Shown here: positions 15,873-23,410 of the stretch, piece after piece
Layout: each line of letters begins with the position of its first letter
Numbering within the stretch: the stretch's first letter is position 1
NCBI GenBank assembly: GCA_018716485.1
Contig: DVJY01000066.1
Location: 62,001-126,000, forward strand
Reading direction: 5' to 3'
Length of the DNA stretch: 64,000 bases
Origin: Candidatus Scybalocola faecipullorum
GTDB taxonomy: Bacteria; Bacillota; Clostridia; Lachnospirales; Lachnospiraceae
The notes under the pieces: model-generated
The model's input: only the letters and a program-made list of their open reading frames with translations
Database searches by the model: none
Told to the model about the DNA's origin: nothing
Position numbers and translations under genes: made by a program

Positions 15873-16592
15873 TCATATTTTAGGCCAGCCGGATATATCT
15901 GCACTGAGAATGGCGCTAAACATCCTGTCCACAGCGCCCGGATGTTCCCGATTTAACTGAGCAGCAAGATTTTTTGCATATTCCCGCTTTGTAAAGCCGT
16001 TGGCAGGACAGGGACTTTTCGCCACCGGGAGCTGATATTTATGCATAAAGCCGACGATATCGGCTTCATCAACATACATTAGAGGACGGATGAGAGTGAT
16101 ATCCATACGATCTAAATAAGTGACAGGCGAGAAAGTATGGAAGCGTCCTTCAAAAATCAAAGAGAGCAGCATTGTCTCTACAAGATCGTCTTTGTGATGG
16201 CCGTAGGCCAGTTTATTGCATCCGAGCGCTTTTGCCTTTTCATTAAAAGCGCCCTTGCGCATTTTGGCACAGAGAGAACAGGGATTTTTTTCTTTGCGGT
16301 CCTCAAAAATGATATGGCCGATATCCGTTTTTACAATAGTATATGGGACATCTAATTTTTTACACAGTTCTTGGATACCCGTCAGATCAAATCCGTCAAA
16401 ACCGAGATCAACAGTGATGGCCTCCAAATCGAAATGGTTTGGATAGAAGCGGCGCAGTCCGCTTAAAGCATACAACAGGGTTAGACTGTCTTTGCCGCCG
16501 GATATCCCAACAGCGATTTTATCTCCTTTATTGATCATATGATAAGTATCGACGGCTTTTCTTGTATAACTTAATAATTGCTGTAATTTCAA
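15873..16592 (-). CDS. TtcA-like tRNA sulfur-transfer / PP-loop ATPase
   Basis: A 239-residue member of the TtcA/TilS PP-loop superfamily. The ATP-pyrophosphatase loop is VGISGGKDSLTLLYALSG, and a C-x2-C pair (NPCSLCAKMRKG) with a further CPANG near the C-terminus gives the cysteines that hold a 4Fe-4S cluster in TtcA. TtcA thiolates cytidine 32 of tRNA; clostridial relatives are annotated as tRNA 2-thiocytidine synthetases without full proof. The gene starts 61 bp downstream of the dif-like palindrome in transcription direction. Confidence 0.82.
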   Translation of the reverse strand: MKLQQLLSYTRKAVDTYHMINKGDKIAVGISGGKDSLTLLYALSGLRRFYPNHFDLEAITVDLGFDGFDLTGIQELCKKLDVPYTIVKTDIGHIIFEDRKEKNPCSLCAKMRKGAFNEKAKALGCNKLAYGHHKDDLVETMLLSLIFEGRFHTFSPVTYLDRMDITLIRPLMYVDEADIVGFMHKYQLPVAKSPCPANGFTKREYAKNLAAQLNREHPGAVDRMFSAILSADISGWPKI

Positions 16593-16653
16593 AGTTGGTG
16601 TTCTCCTTTTAATTAATATTGTATGTTTATTAACTGAAATGATAAAGACGTTT

Positions 16654-16680
16654 AGTTTACATAATTATATTATGTAAACT
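16654..16680. other. dif: dif-like recombination site (11-bp inverted arms)
   Basis: AGTTTACATAA (16654-16664) and TTATGTAAACT (16670-16680) are perfect 11-bp inverted repeats around the 5-bp centre TTATA. The last 15 bases, TATATTATGTAAACT (16666-16680), equal the 3' end of B. subtilis dif as I recall it. The site lies 13 bp past the stop codon of a lone Xer-type recombinase, and gene orientation converges on this region. Both arms being alike suits a system with one recombinase. The centre is 5 bp rather than 6, unless the left arm is shifted by one base. A weak AT-rich terminator is the alternative, but no T-run follows on the minus strand. Confidence 0.72.
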
Positions 16681-16693
16681 TATATGCATAATT

Positions 16694-17767
16694 TTATTCT
16701 TCACGCAGCTTGACAGCAGTCGCAGCTTTGCGGCGGCGTTCGTCGCCGAGATCGGCATAGTGCTTCTTTGTTGTGTTGACATCTTTGTGGCCGAGTACAT
16801 CGGCAACAAGATATATATCGCCGGTTTCTCTGTAAAGATTTGTGCCGTAAGTACTTCTGAGCTTATGCGGTGTAATATGTTTATTAGGCGTTACCTGAGA
16901 TGCATATTTATGGACAAGATCCTGAACGGCACGGACGCTGATACGTTTCCGCTGGACGGAGAGGAAGAGAGCGTTTTCGTGGCCGGGAAGGGCATCTGTA
17001 TGCTTCCTGATCTGTTCTATATAGTCATAAAGCGCCATTTCAACTTCACTGCCGAAGTATACATACATCTGATTTCCGCCTTTTCGAGTGACTTTGATGG
17101 AATTATTTTTAAAATCAACATCATTTAAGTCAAGGCCGACACATTCTGAGACACGTATGCCTGTGCCCAGAAGGAGAGTAATCAGCGCAAGATCGCGTAC
17201 TTTAGTTTTTTCATAATAAGCCTTTCTCTGACCTGTCAGCTGATCGCCGCAGCTTTCGATATAGTCCAAAAGCATAGCCACTTCATCGATATCCAGCCTG
17301 ATGATCGCTTTATCATGCAGCTTTGGCATGGATACGAATAAAGCCGGATTTGTACGGATTATTTGATGCTTAAAGTAATAATTATAAAAGCTTCTCAGAG
17401 ATGACATTTTGCGAGCAAGACCTTTTTCTGTATTCATAACCAGATGGTCGTGGGATTCATAGACTTTGAGATATTCTTGGTATTCCTCGATATCTACAGG
17501 AAGCAGCCGGTCAAGAACCTCCACGGTCAGGTCTTTGATCTGGCCGTTCTTGAAAGCGGGATTTTTTTCGCAGAGAAATTTGAAAAAAATTCTTAAATCA
17601 TAGGCATATGAAATTCGTGTTTTTGCAGATGTCGTTGGCTCGATGGCTCTGAAATAATCCTTGCAAAAAGGCGGCAGTTCCGAAAGAACTTCGCGCAGCC
17701 GAAGTGTATAGTCGATAGATTTTTTTTGCTGGTAGGTCAGATGAGTTTCTTTATTATTATCTGGCAT
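16694..17767 (-). CDS. Xer-type tyrosine recombinase (XerS-like)
   Basis: A 357-residue recombinase. An N-terminal SAM-like core-binding domain (about 35-140) precedes a catalytic domain with Arg205 (GTGIRVSE), Lys229 (VTRKGG), His301/Arg304 (TPHKLRST), His327 (LGHKDV) and nucleophile Tyr337 (KKHYADL). The length and the long N-terminus resemble single-recombinase XerS more than the roughly 300-residue XerC/XerD. No phage or transposon genes surround it, and a dif-like site follows, so chromosome-dimer resolution is the likeliest role. ATG at 17767 is chosen for its GGAGG site; the extra 13 codons upstream are not needed. Confidence 0.85.
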   Translation of the reverse strand: MPDNNKETHLTYQQKKSIDYTLRLREVLSELPPFCKDYFRAIEPTTSAKTRISYAYDLRIFFKFLCEKNPAFKNGQIKDLTVEVLDRLLPVDIEEYQEYLKVYESHDHLVMNTEKGLARKMSSLRSFYNYYFKHQIIRTNPALFVSMPKLHDKAIIRLDIDEVAMLLDYIESCGDQLTGQRKAYYEKTKVRDLALITLLLGTGIRVSECVGLDLNDVDFKNNSIKVTRKGGNQMYVYFGSEVEMALYDYIEQIRKHTDALPGHENALFLSVQRKRISVRAVQDLVHKYASQVTPNKHITPHKLRSTYGTNLYRETGDIYLVADVLGHKDVNTTKKHYADLGDERRRKAATAVKLREE

Positions 17768-17835
17768 AAAAAAACCTCCAAAATAGTTAAAAACAATGGT
17801 CATCAAGGCGTTTTGTCCGTTAGGCGAGAGTGAAA

Positions 17836-17871
17836 AATCTCTGCGCCAAATCCGAGTTTAACGCAGAGATT
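17836..17871 (-). terminator. Second intrinsic terminator downstream of rluD
   Basis: AATCTCTGCG (17836-17845) pairs with CGCAGAGATT (17862-17871), 10 bp with a 16-base loop. On the minus strand it runs into TTTTTC. It lies between the rluD terminator and the recombinase gene, so leftward transcription meets two terminators in a row; it could also act as an attenuator of the recombinase gene. Confidence 0.8.
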
Positions 17872-17895
17872 GGCATCTAACTCATCATAACACAA

Positions 17896-17933
17896 AAATC
17901 AGCCGTTGGCAATGGCCTTTTAACGGCTGATTT
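17896..17933 (-). terminator. Intrinsic terminator of the aroB-lspA-rluD operon
   Basis: AAATCAGCCGTT (17896-17907) pairs with AACGGCTGATTT (17922-17933) over 12 bp. On the minus strand TTTTTGTG follows. It lies directly after the rluD stop. Confidence 0.88.
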
Positions 17934-17943
17934 CAAAAATGCT

Positions 17944-18861
17944 TTAGCCTCTCAGCTTTTTTAAAAGTTTATTGAAATACTCCGGCAAAGGCGCTTCAAA
18001 TTCCATATATTCTCCTGTGCGCGGATGAACAAATCCGAGGATTCTGGCATGCAGCGTCTGTCCCTGCAATGAAAAAGGACATTTTGACGGCCCGTAAACT
18101 TCATCGCCTAAAAGAGGATGTCCTATGTTTGACATATGGACACGGATTTGGTGTGTCCGCCCTGTCTCCAGAGTACATTCAATATAGGTATACTTCCCAA
18201 AGCGCTCTAATACGCGGTAATGTGTCACAGCCGACCGGCCGTTTTTATAGTTGACAGCCATCTTTTTCCTGTCATGGGGCGACCGCCCGATCGGGGCCTC
18301 AACGGTGCCGCCATCCTGAGAAAAATTTCCGTATACAATGGCTTCGTACTTTCGCGTGATCGAATGAACCTTCAGCTGATCGGCAAGGCTTTGGTGCGCC
18401 ATATCGTTTTTACATATGACAATAACGCCGGTTGTGTCTTTATCAATTCTGTGGACGATACCCGGTCGAAGGACGCCGTTGATTGTCGACAGCTGGTCTT
18501 TGCAGTGATATAAAAGTGCATTGACGAGTGTATGGCTTTCGTGTCCGGCACTCGGATGAACAACCATATCTTTCGGTTTATTAATTAAAATGACGTCCTG
18601 ATCTTCGTATATAATATCCAGCGGTATGTTTTCAGGCCGGATATCGAGGCTGACAGGCTCAGGAACGGCCACTTGGATATGTTCCCCTAAAATAACCTTA
18701 TAACTGCTTTTTACTGGCTTTAAATCGGCAAATACGGACGCATCTTTGATCAGTTTCTGTATATAGGAACGCGACTGGCCGGGCATGACGGCGCTTAAAT
18801 ATTTATCAATCCGTTCTCCGGTGTGATTTTCATCAACAATAAATTCAAGATGCTCTGTCAT
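17944..18861 (-). CDS. rluD: RluA/RluD-family 23S rRNA pseudouridine synthase
   Basis: A 305-residue enzyme that isomerises uridine to pseudouridine, probably in 23S rRNA. An N-terminal S4 RNA-binding domain (GERIDKYLSAVMPGQSRSYI) is followed by the RluA catalytic block GIVHRIDKDTTGVIVICKN with the catalytic Asp, and RTHQIRVHMSNIGHPLLGD. The placement right after lspA matches the Firmicutes YlyB homologue. Its exact target site cannot be read from the sequence. Confidence 0.9.
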   Translation of the reverse strand: MTEHLEFIVDENHTGERIDKYLSAVMPGQSRSYIQKLIKDASVFADLKPVKSSYKVILGEHIQVAVPEPVSLDIRPENIPLDIIYEDQDVILINKPKDMVVHPSAGHESHTLVNALLYHCKDQLSTINGVLRPGIVHRIDKDTTGVIVICKNDMAHQSLADQLKVHSITRKYEAIVYGNFSQDGGTVEAPIGRSPHDRKKMAVNYKNGRSAVTHYRVLERFGKYTYIECTLETGRTHQIRVHMSNIGHPLLGDEVYGPSKCPFSLQGQTLHARILGFVHPRTGEYMEFEAPLPEYFNKLLKKLRG

Positions 18862-18867
18862 AGGGCA

Positions 18868-19386
18868 TTACTCCTCTTCTTTTCCGGCATCAGATTTATT
18901 TTTTCTGACAGTCAGAAATTTGTAGTCGTCTTCTTTATAATAAAAGACCCCAAGAACTATTAAGACGGCCGCAGATACAGTGACATAAATATCTGCCACG
19001 TTAAATATCGGGAAATTTATGAGTTTAAAATAGAAAAAGTCTACAACATATCCATTAATAAAACGGTCAATAAAGTTTCCAAGCGCTCCAGAGATAATAC
19101 CGATACAAATCAAATGCATCCACCGCATGCGGCGGGTATCGGGAAGTTTGCAGTAAAGCCACACAAATATGCCAACGATAATGATAGTTATAATAATAAA
19201 GAAAATTCTTTGATTTTGCATTAATCCGAAGGCAGAACCGCGATTTTCCAGATAACGAAGTTCAAAAACACCGTCGATAAGGACAATTGGCCCTCCCTCC
19301 ATCAGATAACGAACGGCCAGAAATTTAGTAATTTGGTCAATAGCGGTCAGAACGATAATACTGACAATAGCTTTGATATATTTCAT
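18868..19386 (-). CDS. lspA: Lipoprotein signal peptidase (signal peptidase II)
   Basis: A 172-residue membrane aspartyl protease that removes signal peptides from prolipoproteins. Four hydrophobic helices are evident. The family motifs NRGSAFGLM, GALGNFIDRF and FNVADIYVTVSA provide the two catalytic aspartates. The C-terminal tail is charged. It sits between aroB and rluD. Confidence 0.94.
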   Translation of the reverse strand: MKYIKAIVSIIVLTAIDQITKFLAVRYLMEGGPIVLIDGVFELRYLENRGSAFGLMQNQRIFFIIITIIIVGIFVWLYCKLPDTRRMRWMHLICIGIISGALGNFIDRFINGYVVDFFYFKLINFPIFNVADIYVTVSAAVLIVLGVFYYKEDDYKFLTVRKNKSDAGKEEE

Positions 19387-19418
19387 AGTAAATCTCCCTT
19401 TAAGTTAAGTAAGTAAAT

Positions 19419-20525
19419 TTATTTGAGTACAGATGAAACCGCACAAAGCAGTTCATCGTCGCTGACTGTCTTATCAATGACCGCGCTGCCGATTTCCTGA
19501 AGCAAAATAAATTTAATATGACCGCTCTCCATTTTTTTATCCAATTTTGTAGCGCTGACAACCTGTCTGCTGTTGATATGGCTGTCTGTTTCTGAAAGAG
19601 ACACAGGCAGATGATAGCTTTCAAATGTATGGACAATACTGTCATATTCTTCAGGGGAAATCATCCCCCGCTTCATTGATAAAAAAGCGGCGGCGCAAGC
19701 TCCGATGCTGACACAGTCTCCGTGAAGCAGACGAAAATTTGCCAGCTTTTCAATGGCATGGCCGATTGTGTGACCGAAATTCAGCAGGGCTCGTTCGCCT
19801 TTTTCTTTAGGATCATTTTCGACCACATGACGTTTGATATTGCAGCTCTGGTAAACGATATTTTCAAGAACATCCGTATCGCGTGCTAAAATCCCGCTGA
19901 CAGAATCTTTGATTTCCTGATAATAATTTTTATCTTTGATCAGCCCGTGTTTGATAATCTCGCCCATGCCGGAAAGATATTCTTTTTCTCCAAGTGTTTT
20001 TAATACAGAAAGATTAATATAGACAAGTTTTGGCTGGTAAAAAGCGCCGACCATGTTTTTATAAGCATCAAAGTCAACGCCGGTTTTTCCGCCGATACTG
20101 CTGTCAACCTGGGAAAGCAGACTTGTAGGAAGCTGAATGAAATCAATGCCTCTCAGATAGGTTGCAGCGCAAAAGCCAGTCAGATCGCCGACAACACCGC
20201 CGCCCAATGCCACAAGCATATCTTTTCGGTCAAAATGTTGAAGAATAAGATGTTCGTAAAGTTGACGAACGACATCTAGATTTTTACTTGCCTCCCCGGC
20301 AGGAAAGATAAATACTGTAACTTCGGCGCCGCATTGTCTAAATAAAGCGACGACCTCATCGGCATACAAAGGAGCAACATTTGTTTCCGAGACAATACAT
20401 ATACGACGGCCGGCATATACGAGCGATTTGCTCTGCAGAGCATCAGGGAGCGCTGAGTAGTCTTTGGAAAATAAAATATCATAAATCGGCTTTTTTTCCG
20501 GGTCATGCACTGTAAGTGTTTTCAT
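19419..20525 (-). CDS. aroB: 3-dehydroquinate synthase
   Basis: A 368-residue shikimate-pathway enzyme converting DAHP to 3-dehydroquinate. Visible motifs are GGGVVGDLTGFCAATYLRGI, PTSLLSQVDSSIGGKTGVD and LLNFGHTIGHAIEK, which supply the NAD- and metal-binding residues. It is isolated from other aro genes and lies between divIVA and lspA. A hairpin leader separates it from divIVA. Confidence 0.95.
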   Translation of the reverse strand: MKTLTVHDPEKKPIYDILFSKDYSALPDALQSKSLVYAGRRICIVSETNVAPLYADEVVALFRQCGAEVTVFIFPAGEASKNLDVVRQLYEHLILQHFDRKDMLVALGGGVVGDLTGFCAATYLRGIDFIQLPTSLLSQVDSSIGGKTGVDFDAYKNMVGAFYQPKLVYINLSVLKTLGEKEYLSGMGEIIKHGLIKDKNYYQEIKDSVSGILARDTDVLENIVYQSCNIKRHVVENDPKEKGERALLNFGHTIGHAIEKLANFRLLHGDCVSIGACAAAFLSMKRGMISPEEYDSIVHTFESYHLPVSLSETDSHINSRQVVSATKLDKKMESGHIKFILLQEIGSAVIDKTVSDDELLCAVSSVLK

Positions 20526-20547
20526 AAAAATAATCCTCCAATGAACA

Positions 20548-20601
20548 ATGCCCCAAGAAACGCACCGCAGCCTGTTACGCTGAGATGAGAGTTTGGGGCA
20601 T
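20548..20601 (-). promoter_or_regulatory. Hairpin with structured loop between divIVA and aroB
   Basis: ATGCCCCAA (20548-20556) pairs with TTGGGGCAT (20593-20601), enclosing 36 bases that contain a further CAGC/GCTG stem. On the minus strand it ends shortly before the aroB GGAGG site and lacks a proper T-run. It is either a poor terminator or a structured aroB leader; the sequence does not decide. Confidence 0.5.
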
Positions 20602-20635
20602 CAGTATAATATTCGGTTAAATATTTAATACTTAA

Positions 20636-21298
20636 TTATTTATTGTCGTCATCATCGTCAAAAATGCTGGCAATATCATTAATCTGGATATCATCAGTGT
20701 CCAGTGTTTCATCGATATCGTCATCAGGCTGAGCGGTTTCCTCCGCTTCTTTAGACTCTTCCGGCTGTTGAAAGACAGTATTGATCTTTAACTGACTTTC
20801 TTTATCGGAAACAGTTTCCTGAAGCATGGAAAAAGCATCGAGAGACGCAACTTCAATATTAAATGCAGGTGTGTCCAACAGATCCATCTGCGCTTTGGCC
20901 AGTGACTTATACTGGGCGCGGTATTTTTCATACTGCTGAAGCAATTCAATTGTTTTTGAGTGGATATGATCCAATTCAATTTTGGCATCGGCAACAATCG
21001 ACTGAGCCTTTAAAACAGCCTCCTGTTCGATGACCGTAGCATTTGATTTCGCTGAAGCAATTGTATCTTCAGAGGTCTGTTCAGCAAGCACAAGCGCTTT
21101 TTGAAGTGATTTCTCAATACTTTTATAGTGGTTGATACCATCATTTAAAATATTGACTTTGTCTTTTAATTCAAGATTTTCTCTGTACAGTGCTTCAAAA
21201 TCACTGGCAACTGTTTGAAAAAAACTGTCAACGTCTGCTTTGGAATACCCCATACCGGTTTTAAAGCTTTTTGCCTGAATATCAATTGGTGTAATCAT
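20636..21298 (-). CDS. divIVA: DivIVA-domain protein
   Basis: A 220-residue protein with the N-terminal DivIVA membrane-targeting domain (IDIQAKSFKTGMGYSKADVD, SFFQTVASDFEAL) and a long coiled coil (about 35-140). The acidic C-terminus is low-complexity (DDDIDETLDTDDIQ). DivIVA senses curved membrane at septa and poles and recruits division or growth partners. It closes the sepF-ylmH-divIVA row. Confidence 0.88.
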   Translation of the reverse strand: MITPIDIQAKSFKTGMGYSKADVDSFFQTVASDFEALYRENLELKDKVNILNDGINHYKSIEKSLQKALVLAEQTSEDTIASAKSNATVIEQEAVLKAQSIVADAKIELDHIHSKTIELLQQYEKYRAQYKSLAKAQMDLLDTPAFNIEVASLDAFSMLQETVSDKESQLKINTVFQQPEESKEAEETAQPDDDIDETLDTDDIQINDIASIFDDDDDNK

Positions 21299-21309
21299 CC
21301 TTATACCTC

Positions 21310-22062
21310 CTACATATAAATATGTGCTTTTACAACAAACTTATCTTTTTTGGACTTCAAAGATGTATTTTCAAATTTAAAACGGCCCAATTTACGAACC
21401 GAGATAATATCGTTGTTTTTTGGAACGGCACTGGCACTTTCTGTCAGTTTGCCATTAATAAATACAAGACCGGCTGATATATAACCGGCGGCTGATGTTC
21501 TGGACAAGTTAAAGGCAAGTGCAACAACACTGTCAAGACGTATAGACGTTACTGTACCCTGTTTTGTTTTTAATTTCGGTGAAAGGGCAATTTCCGGCAC
21601 ATCACATAAGGCAGCTGTGACTTTTGTATGCTTTACCTTTGTCAGATGTTCGGCCACATATGAACAGATCTGACAAGTACAAAATACATAAGCGCTGTTC
21701 TGATCAATCAGTATATCACCGATTCGGTTTCGGTCAATTCCGAGATTTAGGATAGCCCCGAGATAATCCCGGTGCGTAAGATGGTCACTGAATTTTTCGT
21801 TGACCGGACGGACAGACAAACATCCTACAGGAAATGTTTCCCTGACATAGCTATCCGGATAAAACGCGATCATACGGCGTTCTGCATCCTGATAACCGCC
21901 GTATACTTCAAAATGAACGCCGGCAAAGTCTTCCTTATGTCTCAGGAAAATATCCTGTTCATTCATATTCAAAAATTCTGAAAATGTACAATAGTATTGC
22001 TGTTCGGCCTTATGGGCCAAATCAGACAGCCTTTTTAGTAGTAACTGTTCTTCCTTATCCAT
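21310..22062 (-). CDS. ylmH: YlmH-like S4-domain RNA-binding protein
   Basis: A 250-residue protein with a YlmH N-terminal region and a C-terminal S4 domain (VALAFNLSRTSAAGYISAGL, VFINGK, then DIISVRKLGRFKF). It is found in the dcw-linked ylm cluster of Firmicutes. YlmH relatives bind stalled 50S-nascent chain complexes. It is 11 bp from divIVA and 16 bp from sepF. Confidence 0.88.
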   Translation of the reverse strand: MDKEEQLLLKRLSDLAHKAEQQYYCTFSEFLNMNEQDIFLRHKEDFAGVHFEVYGGYQDAERRMIAFYPDSYVRETFPVGCLSVRPVNEKFSDHLTHRDYLGAILNLGIDRNRIGDILIDQNSAYVFCTCQICSYVAEHLTKVKHTKVTAALCDVPEIALSPKLKTKQGTVTSIRLDSVVALAFNLSRTSAAGYISAGLVFINGKLTESASAVPKNNDIISVRKLGRFKFENTSLKSKKDKFVVKAHIYM

Positions 22063-22078
22063 GGCATGATACGGATGA

Positions 22079-22663
22079 TCACACTTTCATCTGGAACTGA
22101 GGCACAGTACCCTTGCCTCCGCTCAGAGTCTGCTGAATATCAATATCGCCTGAAATTTCTACGGCTTCCGGAGTAATTACAAAAATATAATTGGTGACTT
22201 TTTGAATATTTCCTTTTAAAGCGTAGCATCCGCCGGAAATGAAATCAATAATCTGTTGTGCAAGGTCGTAATCAGAGCCTTCAAGATTTAAAACCGCAGC
22301 TTTTCTTGCGGCAAGAATATCAATAATTTCTTTAGCATCGTCGTATTTGGAAGGTCTGACAACGCAAACTTCATCAACCGGCTGAGCATCGCTTTTCAGC
22401 GGTACAATTTTACTTTTTCCTGAAGAACTGCTGCTGTAGCTGCCTGTACTTGTATAAGAGGACGATGACTTTTGAGATGTATACTTTTCCCTTGGCGCCG
22501 AAGATGCTGCCGCTGTCTTTGCTGCCTTTGGCGCAGGAGCCGGTTCCGGCTCATCGTAGTCATCATAACCGTCATCGTAATCATCATAGTTGTCGTATTC
22601 TTCTTCATAGTCTTCATCATTTAAGCGCATTTTATTTAACAATTTATCCAAAACTTTTCCCAT
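22079..22663 (-). CDS. sepF: Cell division protein SepF
   Basis: A 194-residue FtsZ-binding protein that tethers Z-rings to the membrane. A short N-terminal helix (VLDKLLNKMRL) could be the membrane anchor. A low-complexity D/Y/E and S-rich linker (about 17-85) precedes the SepF core (VCVVRPSKYDDAKEIIDILA, AVLNLEG, FISGGCYALKGNIQKV). Confidence 0.93.
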   Translation of the reverse strand: MGKVLDKLLNKMRLNDEDYEEEYDNYDDYDDGYDDYDEPEPAPAPKAAKTAAASSAPREKYTSQKSSSSYTSTGSYSSSSSGKSKIVPLKSDAQPVDEVCVVRPSKYDDAKEIIDILAARKAAVLNLEGSDYDLAQQIIDFISGGCYALKGNIQKVTNYIFVITPEAVEISGDIDIQQTLSGGKGTVPQFQMKV

Positions 22664-22705
22664 GGTAATTCTCTCCTTAAAAATCGTAGTTTTATCTTTT
22701 TATTC

Positions 22706-23398
22706 TTAAATATTATAATTTCTTTCGCCGAAAATACTTGTGCCGATTCGTACATGAGTAGCGCCTTCTTCGATGGCTGTCTCAAAATCATGGGACATTC
22801 CCATGGATAACACACTCATAGTAACATTATCGATGTTTTTAGCCGCGATGTCAACAGATAATTGCTTCAATTTTCTAAAAAATTGTCTGTTTTCCTCACC
22901 TGTCTCCGAAAATGGTGCAATAGTCATCAATCCCTGTATGTGGATGTTCGGTAATTTTGAGATGGAACGGATAATTTCCGGCGCTTCTTCGGTGCTTAAA
23001 CCAAACTTTGTCGCTTCATTGGCAACATTAACCTGAATAAGTATATTGACATCAGTCTGCTTTTTTTGAGCCTCTTCCTGAATCTTTTCTGCCAGATGCA
23101 AAGAATCAACAGAATGAATCAGATAAGCTTTATCAACAATATATTTTACCTTATTTGTCTGAAGGTGTCCAATCAAATGCCAGCGCACAGGAGCATGAAT
23201 GACCTCCATTTTGTCACACATTTCCTGAACTTTATTTTCCCCGAAATCGGCCATACCGCAGAGGATGGCTTCACGGACAGCTTCTGCCGGCTTTGTTTTG
23301 CTTACGGCAATCAATGTGACGTCCTTCGGGTCGCGGCCGCATCTTTGACATGCTGCAGCAATCCGCTGCTGAATTTCTGAAATATTTTCTTTAATCAT
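22706..23398 (-). CDS. yggS: YggS/PLPBP family pyridoxal phosphate homeostasis protein
   Basis: About 230 residues. The PLP-lysine motif is VTLIAVSKTKPAEAV, with FGENKVQE, WHLIGHLQTNK and the C-terminal LSMGMSHDFETAIEEGATHVRIGTSIFG. Family members carry PLP without a known catalytic reaction and balance free PLP levels. The start could be ATG 23404 or 23398; AGGAG is 3 bp from the first and 9 bp from the second, so 23398 is chosen. Confidence 0.92.
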   Translation of the reverse strand: MIKENISEIQQRIAAACQRCGRDPKDVTLIAVSKTKPAEAVREAILCGMADFGENKVQEMCDKMEVIHAPVRWHLIGHLQTNKVKYIVDKAYLIHSVDSLHLAEKIQEEAQKKQTDVNILIQVNVANEATKFGLSTEEAPEIIRSISKLPNIHIQGLMTIAPFSETGEENRQFFRKLKQLSVDIAAKNIDNVTMSVLSMGMSHDFETAIEEGATHVRIGTSIFGERNYNI

Positions 23399-23410
23399 AG
23401 TCATGGTCTC

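Noticed and set aside
16654..16680. Considered as a plain terminator of the recombinase gene
   Set aside because: The stem is AT-rich and no T-run follows on the minus strand; the dif-like reading explains it better, though it cannot be excluded.
17836..17871. Considered as a dif or att site because it flanks the recombinase gene
   Set aside because: It has a GC-containing stem with a 16-base loop and a T-run, which marks a terminator.
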